A DNA stretch of 64,000 nt, taken from assembly GCA_948467395.1 (NCBI GenBank), contig CAOKDX010000002.1, positions 1 to 64,000 on the forward strand. Direction: 5' to 3'. Below are positions 8,407 to 17,829 of the stretch, piece by piece; the first letter of the stretch is position 1, and the number at the start of each line of letters is the position of its first letter. A program made the translations under genes and the position numbers. Source of the DNA: an uncultured Clostridia bacterium. GTDB lineage: Bacteria > Bacillota > Clostridia > Lachnospirales > Lachnospiraceae. A model generated the notes under the pieces. That model was not told where the DNA came from. It saw only the letters and a list, made by a program, of their open reading frames with translations, and searched no databases.

Positions 8407-9674
8407 AGATTCTTATTGTAGGAAGCGGCGGGCGTGAGCATGCCATTGCGGCAAGCGCAGCAAAAAGCACCCAGGTAGATAAAATTTATTGTGCACCAGG
8501 GAATGCCGGCATCGCCCAGATCGCCCAATGTGTGGATATTGCCGCCATGGAATTCGACAAACTGGCGGATTTTGCTGAGGCAGAGGATATCGGGCTTACC
8601 ATAATCGGGATGGACGATCCGCTGGTAGGCGGCGTGGTGGATGTATTTGAAAAGCGGGGTCTGCGTGTTTTTGGCCCAAGAAAAAATGCGGCGGTCATTG
8701 AGGGATCCAAGGCATTTTCGAAGGATCTTATGAAAAAATATCATATTCCAACGGCGGCTTATGAGAATTTTTCAGATCCGGATGCGGCCATCGCCTATCT
8801 GGAGACGGCTAAGATGCCGATTGTGCTGAAAGCGGACGGACTGGCGCTGGGCAAGGGCGTACTGATCTGCAATACGCTGGAAGAGGCAAAGGCGGGAGTG
8901 AAGACACTGATGCTGGACAAGCAGTTCGGGGACGCCGGGAATGAGATCGTCATTGAAGAGTTTATGACGGGACGGGAAGTCTCTGTTCTCTGCTACTGCG
9001 ACGGCACGCACATTAAACCGATGACCAGTGCGCAGGATCACAAGCGTGCCAGGGACGGCGATCAGGGGCTGAATACCGGTGGTATGGGAACCTTTTCCCC
9101 CAGTCCGTTTTATACGGAGCCGGTGCAGAGGTTTTGTGAGGAGAAGATTTATCAGCCCACTATGGATGCCATGAAGGCAGAGGGCAGAGATTTTGTGGGA
9201 ATCCTTTTTGTAGGCTTGATGCTGACAGAGGATGGGCCCAAGGTGCTGGAATATAATGCCCGGTTCGGGGATCCGGAGGCCCAGGTAGTGCTGCCCCGGA
9301 TGAAAAGCGATATTATAGACGTTATGAATGCCTGTATTGATGGTAAACTGGACTCTGTCGACCTGCAGTTTGAGGACAATGCCGCCGTCTGTGTCGTGCT
9401 GGCCTCGGAGGGGTATCCGGAGCATTATGAGAAGGGCAAGCTGATCACCGGCTTTGAGAACTTTGAAAACAAAGAGGGATATTATGTGTTCCATGCCGGA
9501 ACAAAGCAGACAGACCAGGGCATCGTTACAAACGGCGGCCGTGTTCTCGGTGTGACGGCAAAGGGAAGGGATTTGAAAGAGGCCAGGGCAAATGCCTATG
9601 AGGCAACGAAACTTATCTCGTTTGAAAATAAGTATATGAGGAATGATATTGGCAAAGCGTTAGATGAAATTTAA
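8403..9674 (+). CDS. purD: phosphoribosylamine-glycine ligase (GAR synthetase)
   Basis: Step 2 of purine synthesis: ATP, glycine and phosphoribosylamine give GAR. 423 aa, ATP-grasp fold. It opens with ILIVGSGGREHAIA; GSKAFSKDLMKKYHIPTA, DGLALGKGV and GGMGTFSPSP are characteristic, and VLEYNARFGDPEAQ carries metal-binding Glu and Asn residues. The start overlaps purN (ATGA). glyA, the source of both glycine and one-carbon units for this pathway, follows after 18 bases. Confidence 0.97.
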   Translation: MKILIVGSGGREHAIAASAAKSTQVDKIYCAPGNAGIAQIAQCVDIAAMEFDKLADFAEAEDIGLTIIGMDDPLVGGVVDVFEKRGLRVFGPRKNAAVIEGSKAFSKDLMKKYHIPTAAYENFSDPDAAIAYLETAKMPIVLKADGLALGKGVLICNTLEEAKAGVKTLMLDKQFGDAGNEIVIEEFMTGREVSVLCYCDGTHIKPMTSAQDHKRARDGDQGLNTGGMGTFSPSPFYTEPVQRFCEEKIYQPTMDAMKAEGRDFVGILFVGLMLTEDGPKVLEYNARFGDPEAQVVLPRMKSDIIDVMNACIDGKLDSVDLQFEDNAAVCVVLASEGYPEHYEKGKLITGFENFENKEGYYVFHAGTKQTDQGIVTNGGRVLGVTAKGRDLKEARANAYEATKLISFENKYMRNDIGKALDEI

Positions 9675-9692
9675 TAAAAAGGAGATAAATGT

Positions 9693-10931
9693 ATGTATTC
9701 ATTTGATGAGGTAAAGAATGCCGACCCAGAGTTGGCGAAGGCAATGGAACTGGAGACAGGACGCCAGAATGATCATATTGAGCTGATCGCTTCGGAGAAC
9801 TTTGTGTCCAAAGCGGTAATGGCGGCCATGGGGAGTACCCTGACGAATAAGTACGCAGAGGGATATCCCGGGAAACGTTATTATGGCGGATGCCAGTATG
9901 TAGATATGGTAGAGGAACTGGCCCGTGAGCGCGCCAAAAAGCTCTTTGGCTGTACTTATGCCAATGTACAGCCCCATTCCGGTGCACAGGCAAATATGGC
10001 GGTGTTTTTTGCCCTTGTGAAGCCGGGTGAGACGGTAATGGGGATGAACCTTGACCATGGCGGGCATCTTTCTCACGGAAGTCCGGCAAACATTTCCGGC
10101 ACATATTACAATATTGTGCCCTATGGTGTAGATGATACAGGTTTTATTGATTATGATGAGGTGGAGCGCATTGCAAAGGAATGCAGGCCGAAGATGATCA
10201 TAGCCGGCGCCAGTGCATACTGCCGGAAAATAGATTTTAAAAGATTTCGTGACATCGCTGATGAGGTGGGAGCTTTTCTCATGGTAGATATGGCGCATAT
10301 TGCAGGGCTGGTGGCATCCGGTTATCATGACAATCCCATTCCATATGCCCATGTAACGACGACGACAACTCACAAGACACTGCGCGGTCCCCGCGGCGGC
10401 CTGATTCTCTCATCGGAAGAATTTGCCACAGAGCACAAGCTGAATAAATCCATCTTTCCTGGTACTCAGGGCGGTCCTCTGATGCATGTAATCGCTGCAA
10501 AGGCTGTCTGCTTTAAAGAAGCGCTGGATCCGGGCTTTAAGGAATATGGGAAAAATATTATCGCCAATGCCCAGGCGCTGTGCAGGGGGCTGATGGACAG
10601 GGGAATTGACATTGTATCTGGCGGCACGGATAACCATCTGATGCTGGTTGATCTGGTAAACAAAGGCCTGACAGGGAAAGAGGTTGAGAACTGGCTGGAC
10701 GAGGCCAATATCACGGCGAACAAAAATACGATTCCGAATGATCCGCAGTCGCCTTTCGTGACAAGCGGTGTCCGCCTTGGCACAGCAGCGGTGACTACCC
10801 GGGGCATGAATGCAGAGGATATGGATCAGATCGCTGAGGCCATCGCCATGCTGATCAATGATCACGAGGGTAATCTGGATAAAGCAAAAGCCATCGTCAA
10901 GACATTGACAGATAAATATCCGTTGTACTAA
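9693..10931 (+). CDS. glyA: serine hydroxymethyltransferase
   Basis: PLP enzyme that interconverts serine and glycine and charges THF with a one-carbon unit. 412 aa. The PLP-lysine lies in [23 protein letters not shown] and the start segment LIASENFVS are also typical. An AAAAGGAG site precedes the ATG. Placement at the end of purM-purN-purD makes sense, since purD uses glycine and purN uses formyl-THF. A terminator follows at 10954. Confidence 0.97.
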   Translation: MYSFDEVKNADPELAKAMELETGRQNDHIELIASENFVSKAVMAAMGSTLTNKYAEGYPGKRYYGGCQYVDMVEELARERAKKLFGCTYANVQPHSGAQANMAVFFALVKPGETVMGMNLDHGGHLSHGSPANISGTYYNIVPYGVDDTGFIDYDEVERIAKECRPKMIIAGASAYCRKIDFKRFRDIADEVGAFLMVDMAHIAGLVASGYHDNPIPYAHVTTTTTHKTLRGPRGGLILSSEEFATEHKLNKSIFPGTQGGPLMHVIAAKAVCFKEALDPGFKEYGKNIIANAQALCRGLMDRGIDIVSGGTDNHLMLVDLVNKGLTGKEVENWLDEANITANKNTIPNDPQSPFVTSGVRLGTAAVTTRGMNAEDMDQIAEAIAMLINDHEGNLDKAKAIVKTLTDKYPLY

Positions 10932-10953
10932 ATTGCACGATATGACTATTTTA

Positions 10954-10987
10954 CAGGGGGATAAGCATTATCTCCCTGGTTTGTTAT
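10954..10987 (+). terminator. terminator of the purM-glyA operon
   Basis: CAGGGGGATAA (10954-10964), loop GCA, TTATCTCCCTG (10968-10978), with one G-T wobble, then a weak T-rich tail. It separates the purine operon from the AT-rich cassette that follows. Confidence 0.6.
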
Positions 10988-11031
10988 ATTTCGGATTCTT
11001 ATTTTATTTTTTAGGAAAGAGAGGGTTTTGA

Positions 11032-12120
11032 ATGGCATTAGATAATTTGATAGAAAATGTTGATAGTCAGATTGTAAAAATTAGAACGAAGAGTCTGGAT
11101 GTGTCGTTTAATGAGTTATATGATATGTATCAGAATAATGAACTAACTATTTCTCCAGATTATCAGCGTTTGTTTCGATGGGAACCAGAAAAGCAGTCTC
11201 GATTTATTGAATCTTTGATTTTGGAAATGCCGGTACCTCCTATTTTTGTTATTGAAGCGGAGGAGGGTGTTTATCAATTGATAGACGGTTTACAGAGAAT
11301 ATCAAGCTATCTGCATTTTAGAGGGGTAGAGTTGGACGATGAAAATTTGGAACCACTGGTTCTGCAAGGGTGTGACATTGTTCCAGAACTAAATAATTTG
11401 ACATTTAATAGTCTGCCGAAGGTTTTACAAATTAAAATAAAAAGAAGCTTTGTAAGAATGGAAGTAATTAAAAAGGAGAGTGAAGATTCCCTTAAATATC
11501 ATATGTTTAAACGACTGAATACGGGTGGAGAATTATTGTCTGCCCAGGAAATCAGAAATTGTACAGTAAGGCTGTTAGGTTCGGATGGAATAGACTTTTT
11601 AGAAAAGTGCAGCGTTAATAATGATTTTCAAAATATTGTTTCAAGAATTGGGCGTGAGAAAGAGAAAACTCAATTTAAACAGGAATTGGTATTGCGATAT
11701 CTGGCAATAAAAAATAATATAGAAAATTATCAATATCCAGTAACAGAATATCTGACAAATTATCTTGAAGATATTACTACAGGGGCGCAAAATTTTGATT
11801 ATGACAAAGAATGGAATATTTTTTGTAAGACGTCATCCTATATTGCAGAAAACTTTGGAGCAGATGCTTTTTCGGGAAAAACAAAACGGGGAGCATATAG
11901 AAATGAGTTTGTTGTTTATTATTTTGATGGATTATTTATTTCAATTGCAACATTAATTGAACCAATTTTGGAATATCAGGATTCACATAAAATAATAAAT
12001 AGAATCAATGAGATAAAGTTTGGGGAGGATTTAAAATCTTATAATACCGGGAGCGTTAATGGGGTAAAGACCAGGATAAAGCTATTTAAGGAAGGAGTGC
12101 AGGAAATACTTGACTGCTGA
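11032..12120 (+). CDS. DUF262 (GmrS/ParB-like) protein of a two-gene cassette
   Basis: 362 aa. The N-terminal DUF262 core shows SPDYQRLFRW (residues 41-50), the nucleotide/nuclease motif as LIDGLQR (83-89, family form DGQQR) and FKRLNTGGELLSAQEIRN (159-176). DUF262 is the N-terminal part of GmrSD-type restriction enzymes and is related to ParB-like NTPase/nuclease folds. The DUF1524 HNH nuclease half of GmrSD is missing here; the C-terminal 170 residues are helical and unrecognised. The 3' end overlaps the HEPN gene by 11 bases, so the two products are probably co-translated. The gene is visibly richer in A+T than its neighbours, a sign of transfer. Defence function is inferred. Confidence 0.85.
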   Translation: MALDNLIENVDSQIVKIRTKSLDVSFNELYDMYQNNELTISPDYQRLFRWEPEKQSRFIESLILEMPVPPIFVIEAEEGVYQLIDGLQRISSYLHFRGVELDDENLEPLVLQGCDIVPELNNLTFNSLPKVLQIKIKRSFVRMEVIKKESEDSLKYHMFKRLNTGGELLSAQEIRNCTVRLLGSDGIDFLEKCSVNNDFQNIVSRIGREKEKTQFKQELVLRYLAIKNNIENYQYPVTEYLTNYLEDITTGAQNFDYDKEWNIFCKTSSYIAENFGADAFSGKTKRGAYRNEFVVYYFDGLFISIATLIEPILEYQDSHKIINRINEIKFGEDLKSYNTGSVNGVKTRIKLFKEGVQEILDC

Positions 12121-12835
12121 TGAATTTAGGGCAAATCTGGAAAATGACCTGGCATGGCGACAGGAAGAAATTGCTTTTTTCAAGAACCAGTTAAATTATA
12201 TTGTGGAAGAGAAGAAGAACAGATATCGTAAAGCGTTAGTATTAATCTTATATTCACATTTAGAAGGATATATTAAGCTTAGTCTGCAGACGTACATTCA
12301 ATATATAAATTCTTTAGGGCTCACTAGAAATATGGTGACGGTAGGATTAAAAACGGCTGCAATGAATAAGGAATTTAATGCTTACGATAATCTTGACAGA
12401 AAGAGTGATGTTTTTAAACGGGAATTGCCAGAGGATTCTAGTCTGCACAGATTTTACCGGCGTGTTGATTTTGTATCTCAATTTGATGAATTCTCGGGAA
12501 GAGATTTAGAAATTGATGATAGTATAGTCAATACGGAATCTAATTTATGGTATATCGTCCTTCAAAAAAATTTGTATAAGTTAGGACTGCCAATTGATCT
12601 TTTTGAAGAGTACGAAACAGACATTAATGCACTGGTGAATCGTAGAAATTCTATTGCACATGGGAATTTCCGATCTGGTATTTCACAAGAAGAATTTCAT
12701 AAATGGGAAGTTAGTACATATAACGTCTTATCTGGAATTACTAGGCTATTGTATGACTATGCACGAAATGGAAAATACATAAAAAAGGAAATGGAGAGTG
12801 AAAAAGTTGTTAGAGAGCAAAGCGGAATATTATAA
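12110..12835 (+). CDS. MAE_28990-like HEPN nuclease
   Basis: 241 aa, nearly all helical. The HEPN signature R-X4-H is at Arg179-His184 (RNSIAH), preceded by a conserved polar stretch; in HEPN RNases this pair is catalytic. The N-terminal segment YRKALVLILYSHLEGYIK matches the MAE_28990/MAE_18760 HEPN group as I know it. The start is TTG at 12110 inside the end of the DUF262 gene, with GGAG/AGGA 5-12 bases upstream. The last 38 bases overlap the following LUD gene, an odd arrangement that suggests the original end of this gene was lost when the cassette joined the chromosome. HEPN proteins are typical RNA-cutting effectors of toxin and abortive-infection systems. Confidence 0.82.
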   Translation: MTADEFRANLENDLAWRQEEIAFFKNQLNYIVEEKKNRYRKALVLILYSHLEGYIKLSLQTYIQYINSLGLTRNMVTVGLKTAAMNKEFNAYDNLDRKSDVFKRELPEDSSLHRFYRRVDFVSQFDEFSGRDLEIDDSIVNTESNLWYIVLQKNLYKLGLPIDLFEEYETDINALVNRRNSIAHGNFRSGISQEEFHKWEVSTYNVLSGITRLLYDYARNGKYIKKEMESEKVVREQSGIL

Positions 12836-13454
12836 AATTCTGGCAGGAAAAATAATAGATAAACTGATTCTCCGCAATATGGAAGGCTATTATGCGGCCA
12901 CAAAGGAAGAAGCACTGCAGCTGGTGAAAGAAAAATTCCTCACCGGGGGCGTGTCGGCTGCCTGGGGCGGTTCTATGACCATGGCCGAAACCGGGCTTCT
13001 GGATTATCTCCAGAGCGGCGAGAGCGGCTGCATCGTATATGACAGAATGACGGCAAAAACCCCGGAGGAGCAGCGGGCGATGAAAGCGAATATCATCAAT
13101 GCGGATTATTTTATTATGAGCACCAACGCCATCACCATGGACGGGGAACTGGTAAACATCGACGGCACGGCGAACCGTGTCAGTTTTCTCTGTTATGGAC
13201 CGGAAAATGTACTTGTTATAGCCGGGATGAATAAGGTGGTGACCGATGTGGAGGATGGCCTGAAGAGAGTGAAAAATATTGCCTCTCCGCCCAATGCCAT
13301 CCGGCTCAGCCGCAATACACCGTGTGCGCAGAATGGACGCTGTGCAGATTGTCTGGCCGGGGATTGTATCTGCAGCCAGACGGTGATCACCAGACGGAGC
13401 AGCATTCAGGGACGGATCAAGGTAATTCTGGTGGGAGAGGAATTAGGATTTTAA
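12798..13454 (+). CDS. LUD domain protein (LutC/DUF162-like)
   Basis: 218 aa. Core LUD motifs are VSAAWGGSMTMAETG (near residue 55) and an INADYFIMSTNAITMDGELVNIDGTANRV block near 95-120 that is typical of this family. In B. subtilis, LutC belongs to a lactate-oxidation complex; stand-alone clostridial copies are of unknown role. A Cys-rich segment (PCAQNGRCADCLAGDCICSQ, near 175-194) could bind iron-sulphur or zinc. The start is GTG at 12798 with AAGGA eight bases upstream, inside the 3' end of the HEPN gene. The composition returns to that of the chromosome here. Confidence 0.85.
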   Translation: MKKLLESKAEYYKILAGKIIDKLILRNMEGYYAATKEEALQLVKEKFLTGGVSAAWGGSMTMAETGLLDYLQSGESGCIVYDRMTAKTPEEQRAMKANIINADYFIMSTNAITMDGELVNIDGTANRVSFLCYGPENVLVIAGMNKVVTDVEDGLKRVKNIASPPNAIRLSRNTPCAQNGRCADCLAGDCICSQTVITRRSSIQGRIKVILVGEELGF

Positions 13455-13456
13455 GC

Positions 13457-15496
13457 ATGGCGAAACAGTTATTTATAGCAGAGAAACCAAGTGTGGCGCA
13501 GGAATTTGCCCGGATACTCGGAGTGAATGCCCGACGGGGAGACGGGTATCTGGAATCGGAGGATACTGTGGTGACATGGTGTGTGGGGCACCTTGTGACC
13601 ATGAGTTATCCAGAGGTGTATGATGAGACGCTTAAGAAATGGGATTTTGCGACGCTTCCCTTTCTTCCAGAGGATTTTTTGTATGAAGTCATCCCCAGCG
13701 TGAGAAAGCAGTTCAACACAGTCAGCGGGCTTCTGAACCGGGAGGATGTGGATACCATATATATATGCACGGACTCCGGACGGGAGGGGGAGTACATATA
13801 CCGTCTGGTGGACCAGATGGCGAAAGTGCCGGACACAAAGAAAAAGCTCCGGGTGTGGATTGACTCACAGACGGAGGAAGAGATCCGGAGAGGCATCCGG
13901 GAGGCAAGGCCCATGAGTGAATATGATAACCTGAGTAATTCCGCCTATCTGCGTGCCAAGGAGGATTATCTTATGGGCATTAATTTTTCACGGGCGCTGT
14001 CATTGAAATATGGTTACTGGCTAAATAACAATTTTCAGGACAAAAAATGGACTTCCGTCTCTGTCGGCCGGGTTATGACCTGCGTTCTGGGCATGGTCGT
14101 CACCAGGGAGTGGGAAATCCGGAATTTCGTAAAGACGCCGTTTTACCGGGTGCTGGGCATCTTTGAACTGGAGGGAAAACGTTTTGAAGGAGAGTGGCGG
14201 GCGGTGGAGGGATCCCGGTATTTTGCCTCGCCGGCCCTGTATAAGGAGAATGGTTTTAAGGAGAAGGAAAATGCCCTGGCTCTGATCGATTCCCTTATGA
14301 GTCCGCAGCCGGCAGAAGCCCATATCGATTCCCTGGAAAAAAAGAGGGAAAAGAAGAATCCTCCGCTCTTATTCAACCTTGCTGAATTGCAGAACCTCTC
14401 TTCCAAGCTGTTTAAAATCAGTCCGGACGAGACACTGGCCATCGTACAGGAACTGTATGAGAAGAAGCTTGTGACATATCCGCGTACAGACGCCCGGGTG
14501 CTGTCCCGTGCTGTGGCAAAGGAGATTGGCAAAAATCTCAGCGGGCTGCAGGGATATGGCCAGGCAGCGCCTTATCTTTCCTATATTTCTGAGAATCAGA
14601 CCCATAAGGGGTTAGAGAAGACCCGATACGTCAATGATAAACAGATTACAGATCATTATGCCATTATCCCTACCGGACAGGGGCTGGGTGCCTTGAACTC
14701 CCTGTCTGCGGTACAGGTAAAGATGTATGAGGTTATCGTAAGGCGTTTCCTGAGCATTTTCTATCCGGCGGCTGTCTGGCAGCGGCTGAATGTGACAGTC
14801 CGGGCGGGAGAGGAGAGCTTTTTTACTTCCACCAAGATCCTGGTAGAAGAGGGCTTTCTTCCTGTCTCACAATATTCCTTTACGAAGAAAAAAAATCCGG
14901 GAGAAGAGGAGGAAAGAGAGAATGAAAATCATTCCGATCTGGATCCGGATGAATGGAAAGAAATTCTCGGGCGGATGAAAAAGGGAATGGCGGTGGAACT
15001 CCGGGAATGTAATGTGAAGGCGGGGGAGACGTCTCCTCCCAAGCGATATAATTCCGGCTCTATTATACTGGCCATGGAGAATGCGGGTCAGCTCATCGAG
15101 GACGAAGAGCTCCGTGCACAGATCAAGGGAAGCGGCATCGGCACCAGTGCTACCCGGGCAGAAATCCTTAAAAAGCTGTTTCATATCGGTTATCTGGATC
15201 TGAATAAGAAGACACAGATCATCACACCGGCACTGAAGGGGGAACTGGTCTGCGGTATCGTCCGCTATTCCATGCCGGCCATGCTCTCACCCAAGCTGAC
15301 AGCCAGCTGGGAAAAAGGACTCAGCGGTGTTTCAGAGGGAGAGATTACAGAGGACGAATATATGAAAAAGCTGGAGGGCTTTGTGGATCAGATGGTGGGG
15401 CAGGTGAAAGCAGAGGATAACAGGGGCAGGCTGAATTCCTATTATCATCTGGCGGCAGAATATTATAAACCGGCAAAGAAGGTGAGAAAGAAATGA
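13457..15496 (+). CDS. topB: DNA topoisomerase III
   Basis: Type IA topoisomerase that relaxes and decatenates DNA. 679 aa. The Toprim domain starts at LFIAEKPSVAQEFA; its acidic triad lies in CTDSGREGEYIYR, a variant of the usual DxDREGE. The active-site tyrosine is Tyr341 in TYPRTDARVLS. GSGIGTSATRAEILKKL near residue 565 is the conserved helical segment. The ATG at 13457 follows the LUD stop directly with AGGA upstream; the longer open frame from 13322 lies within LUD. Its stop overlaps the mscS start (ATGA). Confidence 0.95.
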   Translation: MAKQLFIAEKPSVAQEFARILGVNARRGDGYLESEDTVVTWCVGHLVTMSYPEVYDETLKKWDFATLPFLPEDFLYEVIPSVRKQFNTVSGLLNREDVDTIYICTDSGREGEYIYRLVDQMAKVPDTKKKLRVWIDSQTEEEIRRGIREARPMSEYDNLSNSAYLRAKEDYLMGINFSRALSLKYGYWLNNNFQDKKWTSVSVGRVMTCVLGMVVTREWEIRNFVKTPFYRVLGIFELEGKRFEGEWRAVEGSRYFASPALYKENGFKEKENALALIDSLMSPQPAEAHIDSLEKKREKKNPPLLFNLAELQNLSSKLFKISPDETLAIVQELYEKKLVTYPRTDARVLSRAVAKEIGKNLSGLQGYGQAAPYLSYISENQTHKGLEKTRYVNDKQITDHYAIIPTGQGLGALNSLSAVQVKMYEVIVRRFLSIFYPAAVWQRLNVTVRAGEESFFTSTKILVEEGFLPVSQYSFTKKKNPGEEEERENENHSDLDPDEWKEILGRMKKGMAVELRECNVKAGETSPPKRYNSGSIILAMENAGQLIEDEELRAQIKGSGIGTSATRAEILKKLFHIGYLDLNKKTQIITPALKGELVCGIVRYSMPAMLSPKLTASWEKGLSGVSEGEITEDEYMKKLEGFVDQMVGQVKAEDNRGRLNSYYHLAAEYYKPAKKVRKK

Positions 15497-16308
15497 TTAT
15501 TCCGCTTTATATTCAGGAGAAGATTCCCAAGGCACTGGATATGTGCCTTCATATAGCTATCGCTCTCCTTTTTTATTATCTGGGGACAAAGCTCATAAAG
15601 CTTGTCTTAAAATTTACGAAAAATTCTTTTCAGAAAAGCTATATGGAAGAGGGCGTGTCAAACTTCCTTTTTTCCATTATTAAGATTGCCTTGTACTTTG
15701 TGTTGATTTTGACGATCTGTCAGTTTTTGGGACTGGCCACGAGCTCAGTCATAGCCCTTCTCGGCTCGGCTGGTCTGGCCGTAGGACTGGCCCTTCAGGG
15801 CAGCCTGGCGAACTTTGCCGGCGGGGTACTGATCCTCATTGCCAAGCCCTTTGTGGTGGGGGACTATATTATCGCAGGGGACCAGGAGGGAAAGGTCATC
15901 AGCATTGATATTATCTATACAAAGCTGCAGATGGTAGACAATAAGATTGTAATCATGCCTAACGGTGCTCTGGCGGATTCCAATATCATCAATGTAACGG
16001 ACCAGAACAAGAGACGGATCGACATTGAGGTGGCGGTGGATTATTCGGAAGATATTAAAAGGGTCCGGGATATTCTCACCGGGATCATTGAAAAACAGGA
16101 ACAGATTCTCTCCGATGAGTCTGTGGATGTCGTAGTGGGAGCACTTAATACAAGCTCGGTGGACATGCTGATCCATGTCTGGGTAGAGAAAGAGGATTAC
16201 TGGGCGGTGAGATGGGAGATGCTGGAGAAGATCAAGGAAAAATTTGACGAGGAGGGCATCGTAATACCGTTTAACCAGCTGGACGTGAATGTAAAAGAAC
16301 AAAATTAA
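15493..16308 (+). CDS. small-conductance mechanosensitive channel (MscS family)
   Basis: 271 aa inner-membrane channel that opens on osmotic downshock. Three N-terminal membrane segments end in the glycine/alanine-rich pore helix GLAVGLALQGSLANFAGG (about 98-115). The beta domain follows, with FVVGDYI and VIMPNGALADSNIINVT, then a C-terminal alpha/beta region. It overlaps topB by 4 bases (ATGA) and ends 35 bases before the LD-carboxypeptidase start. Confidence 0.93.
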   Translation: MIIPLYIQEKIPKALDMCLHIAIALLFYYLGTKLIKLVLKFTKNSFQKSYMEEGVSNFLFSIIKIALYFVLILTICQFLGLATSSVIALLGSAGLAVGLALQGSLANFAGGVLILIAKPFVVGDYIIAGDQEGKVISIDIIYTKLQMVDNKIVIMPNGALADSNIINVTDQNKRRIDIEVAVDYSEDIKRVRDILTGIIEKQEQILSDESVDVVVGALNTSSVDMLIHVWVEKEDYWAVRWEMLEKIKEKFDEEGIVIPFNQLDVNVKEQN

Positions 16309-16343
16309 CATGGCGCCATTTGCAGCGCAGAAATGAGGAGAAA

Positions 16344-17369
16344 ATGAGATATCCAAATTTTATCCGGCCGGGAGATACGATTGGGTTTGCGGCGCCGGCA
16401 TTTGGCTGTGCCACGGAGCCGTACCGCACGGCCTTTGATCATTCTCTTGGAATATGGAAACAAAAGGGATTCGGGACCAGGCTGGGACCGAACTGTTATG
16501 AGGAGCTGGGAATCGGCATCAGCAATACACCAGAAAAATGTGCGGCAGAGCTGATGCAGATGATGGAGGATAAGGAGACCGGCTGCGTGATCTCCTGCGG
16601 CGGCGGGGAATTGATGTGTGAAATTGTCCCGTACCTGGATTTTGAGCGGCTGGCCGAGAGGCCGGCAAAGTGGTTTATGGGTTATTCGGATAACACTAAT
16701 ATGACCTTTCTGCTCACGACACTGGCGGATACCGCGGCCGTATACGGCCCCTGCGCGGCCGCGTTTGGCATGGAGCCATGGCATTCCGCCATTCTGGATG
16801 CCTGTGAGCTGCTGCAGGGAAAGAGACTGACACTGCATAATTATGAGAAATGGGAGCGGGAGTCCTTAAAGGATGAGAATCATCCCCTGGAACCCTATCA
16901 TGTGACGGAAGATTTCCGTCTTTATAGTGTAAATGCAGAGACGGGCACGCGATTTGCCGGCCGGCTGCTGGGAGGTTGCCTGGACTGCCTTTCCCATCTT
17001 GCAGGAACCCGCTTTGACAGGGTAGGGGAATTTGCGGAGAGATACCGAGACGATGGAATCCTTTGGTTTCTGGAATCCTGTGAACTGAATACCATGGATA
17101 TACGGCGGACTCTGTGGAAACTAAGGGAGGCCGGATGGTTTGAGGGAGCCAGTGGATTTCTGGTAGGGCGTCCTGGAATCTATGGCGAACCGATGATGGG
17201 GCTGGATCAATATGAGGCGGTGACGGGAATACTGGGGGGGCTTGGCGTGCCGATACTGATGGATCTGGATATCGGACATACGGCGCCTATGATGCCGCTG
17301 ATCAGTGGCGCTTATGCAGCTGTTGAGACAGGGGAAAACCAGGTGGCCATTGAGATGAAACTGCGGTAA
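16344..17369 (+). CDS. LD-carboxypeptidase (peptidase S66)
   Basis: 341 aa. Serine peptidase of the LdcA/MccF type that trims the terminal D-alanine from muropeptide tetrapeptides during wall recycling, or inactivates related peptide conjugates. The S66 triad can be placed: Ser115 in GYSDNTN, Glu244 in FLESCE, His312 in [12 protein letters not shown] chose the ATG at 16344 with GAGGAG just upstream; an eight-codon extension to a TTG at 16320 is weaker. No signal peptide is seen, so it should act in the cytoplasm. It is the last gene before the strong rpsU promoter. Confidence 0.92.
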   Translation: MRYPNFIRPGDTIGFAAPAFGCATEPYRTAFDHSLGIWKQKGFGTRLGPNCYEELGIGISNTPEKCAAELMQMMEDKETGCVISCGGGELMCEIVPYLDFERLAERPAKWFMGYSDNTNMTFLLTTLADTAAVYGPCAAAFGMEPWHSAILDACELLQGKRLTLHNYEKWERESLKDENHPLEPYHVTEDFRLYSVNAETGTRFAGRLLGGCLDCLSHLAGTRFDRVGEFAERYRDDGILWFLESCELNTMDIRRTLWKLREAGWFEGASGFLVGRPGIYGEPMMGLDQYEAVTGILGGLGVPILMDLDIGHTAPMMPLISGAYAAVETGENQVAIEMKLR

Positions 17370-17393
17370 AAACAAAAAATTTTGAAAAAGCAG

Positions 17394-17421
17394 TTGACGA
17401 ATGGAAATTATATGGTATAAT
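17394..17421 (+). promoter_or_regulatory. strong sigma-A promoter of rpsU
   Basis: TTGACG (17394-17399), 16-base spacer ending in TATGG, and a perfect TATAAT (17416-17421), 79 bases before the rpsU start. Confidence 0.85.
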
Positions 17422-17500
17422 TTATGTTAGTGCGAAAAAATACCCAATCAGTTGTATTAGGAGCACAATTTACAACTGGAGGGAGGTTAGGTGTGATACA

Positions 17501-17677
17501 ATGTCTAGTGTAACAGTTAAAGAAAACGAATCATTGGACAGCGCATTGCGTCGTTTCAAGAGAAATTGCGCAAAGGCTGGAATTCAGCAGGAGATTCGTA
17601 AGAGAGAGCATTATGAAAAACCAAGCGTAAGACGTAAGAAAAAGTCTGAAGCGGCTCGTAAAAGAAAATTCAAATAA
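17501..17677 (+). CDS. rpsU: 30S ribosomal protein S21
   Basis: 58 aa; basic small-subunit protein near the mRNA exit path. The translation begins [21 protein letters not shown] and ends in the usual Lys/Arg-rich tail ([15 protein letters not shown]). The ATG at 17501 is preceded by a GGAGG 14 bases away and a closer TTAGGTG, so the spacing is unusual. The gene is monocistronic: strong promoter before, long perfect terminator after. Confidence 0.97.
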   Translation: MSSVTVKENESLDSALRRFKRNCAKAGIQQEIRKREHYEKPSVRRKKKSEAARKRKFK

Positions 17678-17687
17678 TAGCACATAG

Positions 17688-17728
17688 AAAGGAACCTGTT
17701 TTCATATATTATGAAAACAGGTTCCTTT
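17688..17728 (+). terminator. rpsU terminator
   Basis: A perfect 19-bp stem, AAAGGAACCTGTTTTCATA (17688-17706) and its complement (17710-17728), with a three-base loop. The tail is CGTTTC, so the U-tract is weak, but the stem's own TTCCTTT end contributes. Confidence 0.8.
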
Positions 17729-17829
17729 CGTTTCTATCCGCCGGCTTATGCAGTCCGCGGCGCGGGGATGGGTGAACCGTATTCACAAAACTGCATATAT
17801 TGTATAGAAAGCACTGGTTGGGGTTTGCG

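Noticed and set aside
10940-12840. Attachment-site repeats or transposase around the DUF262-HEPN cassette
   Set aside because: Comparison of both flanks shows no direct or inverted repeat and no integrase fragment.
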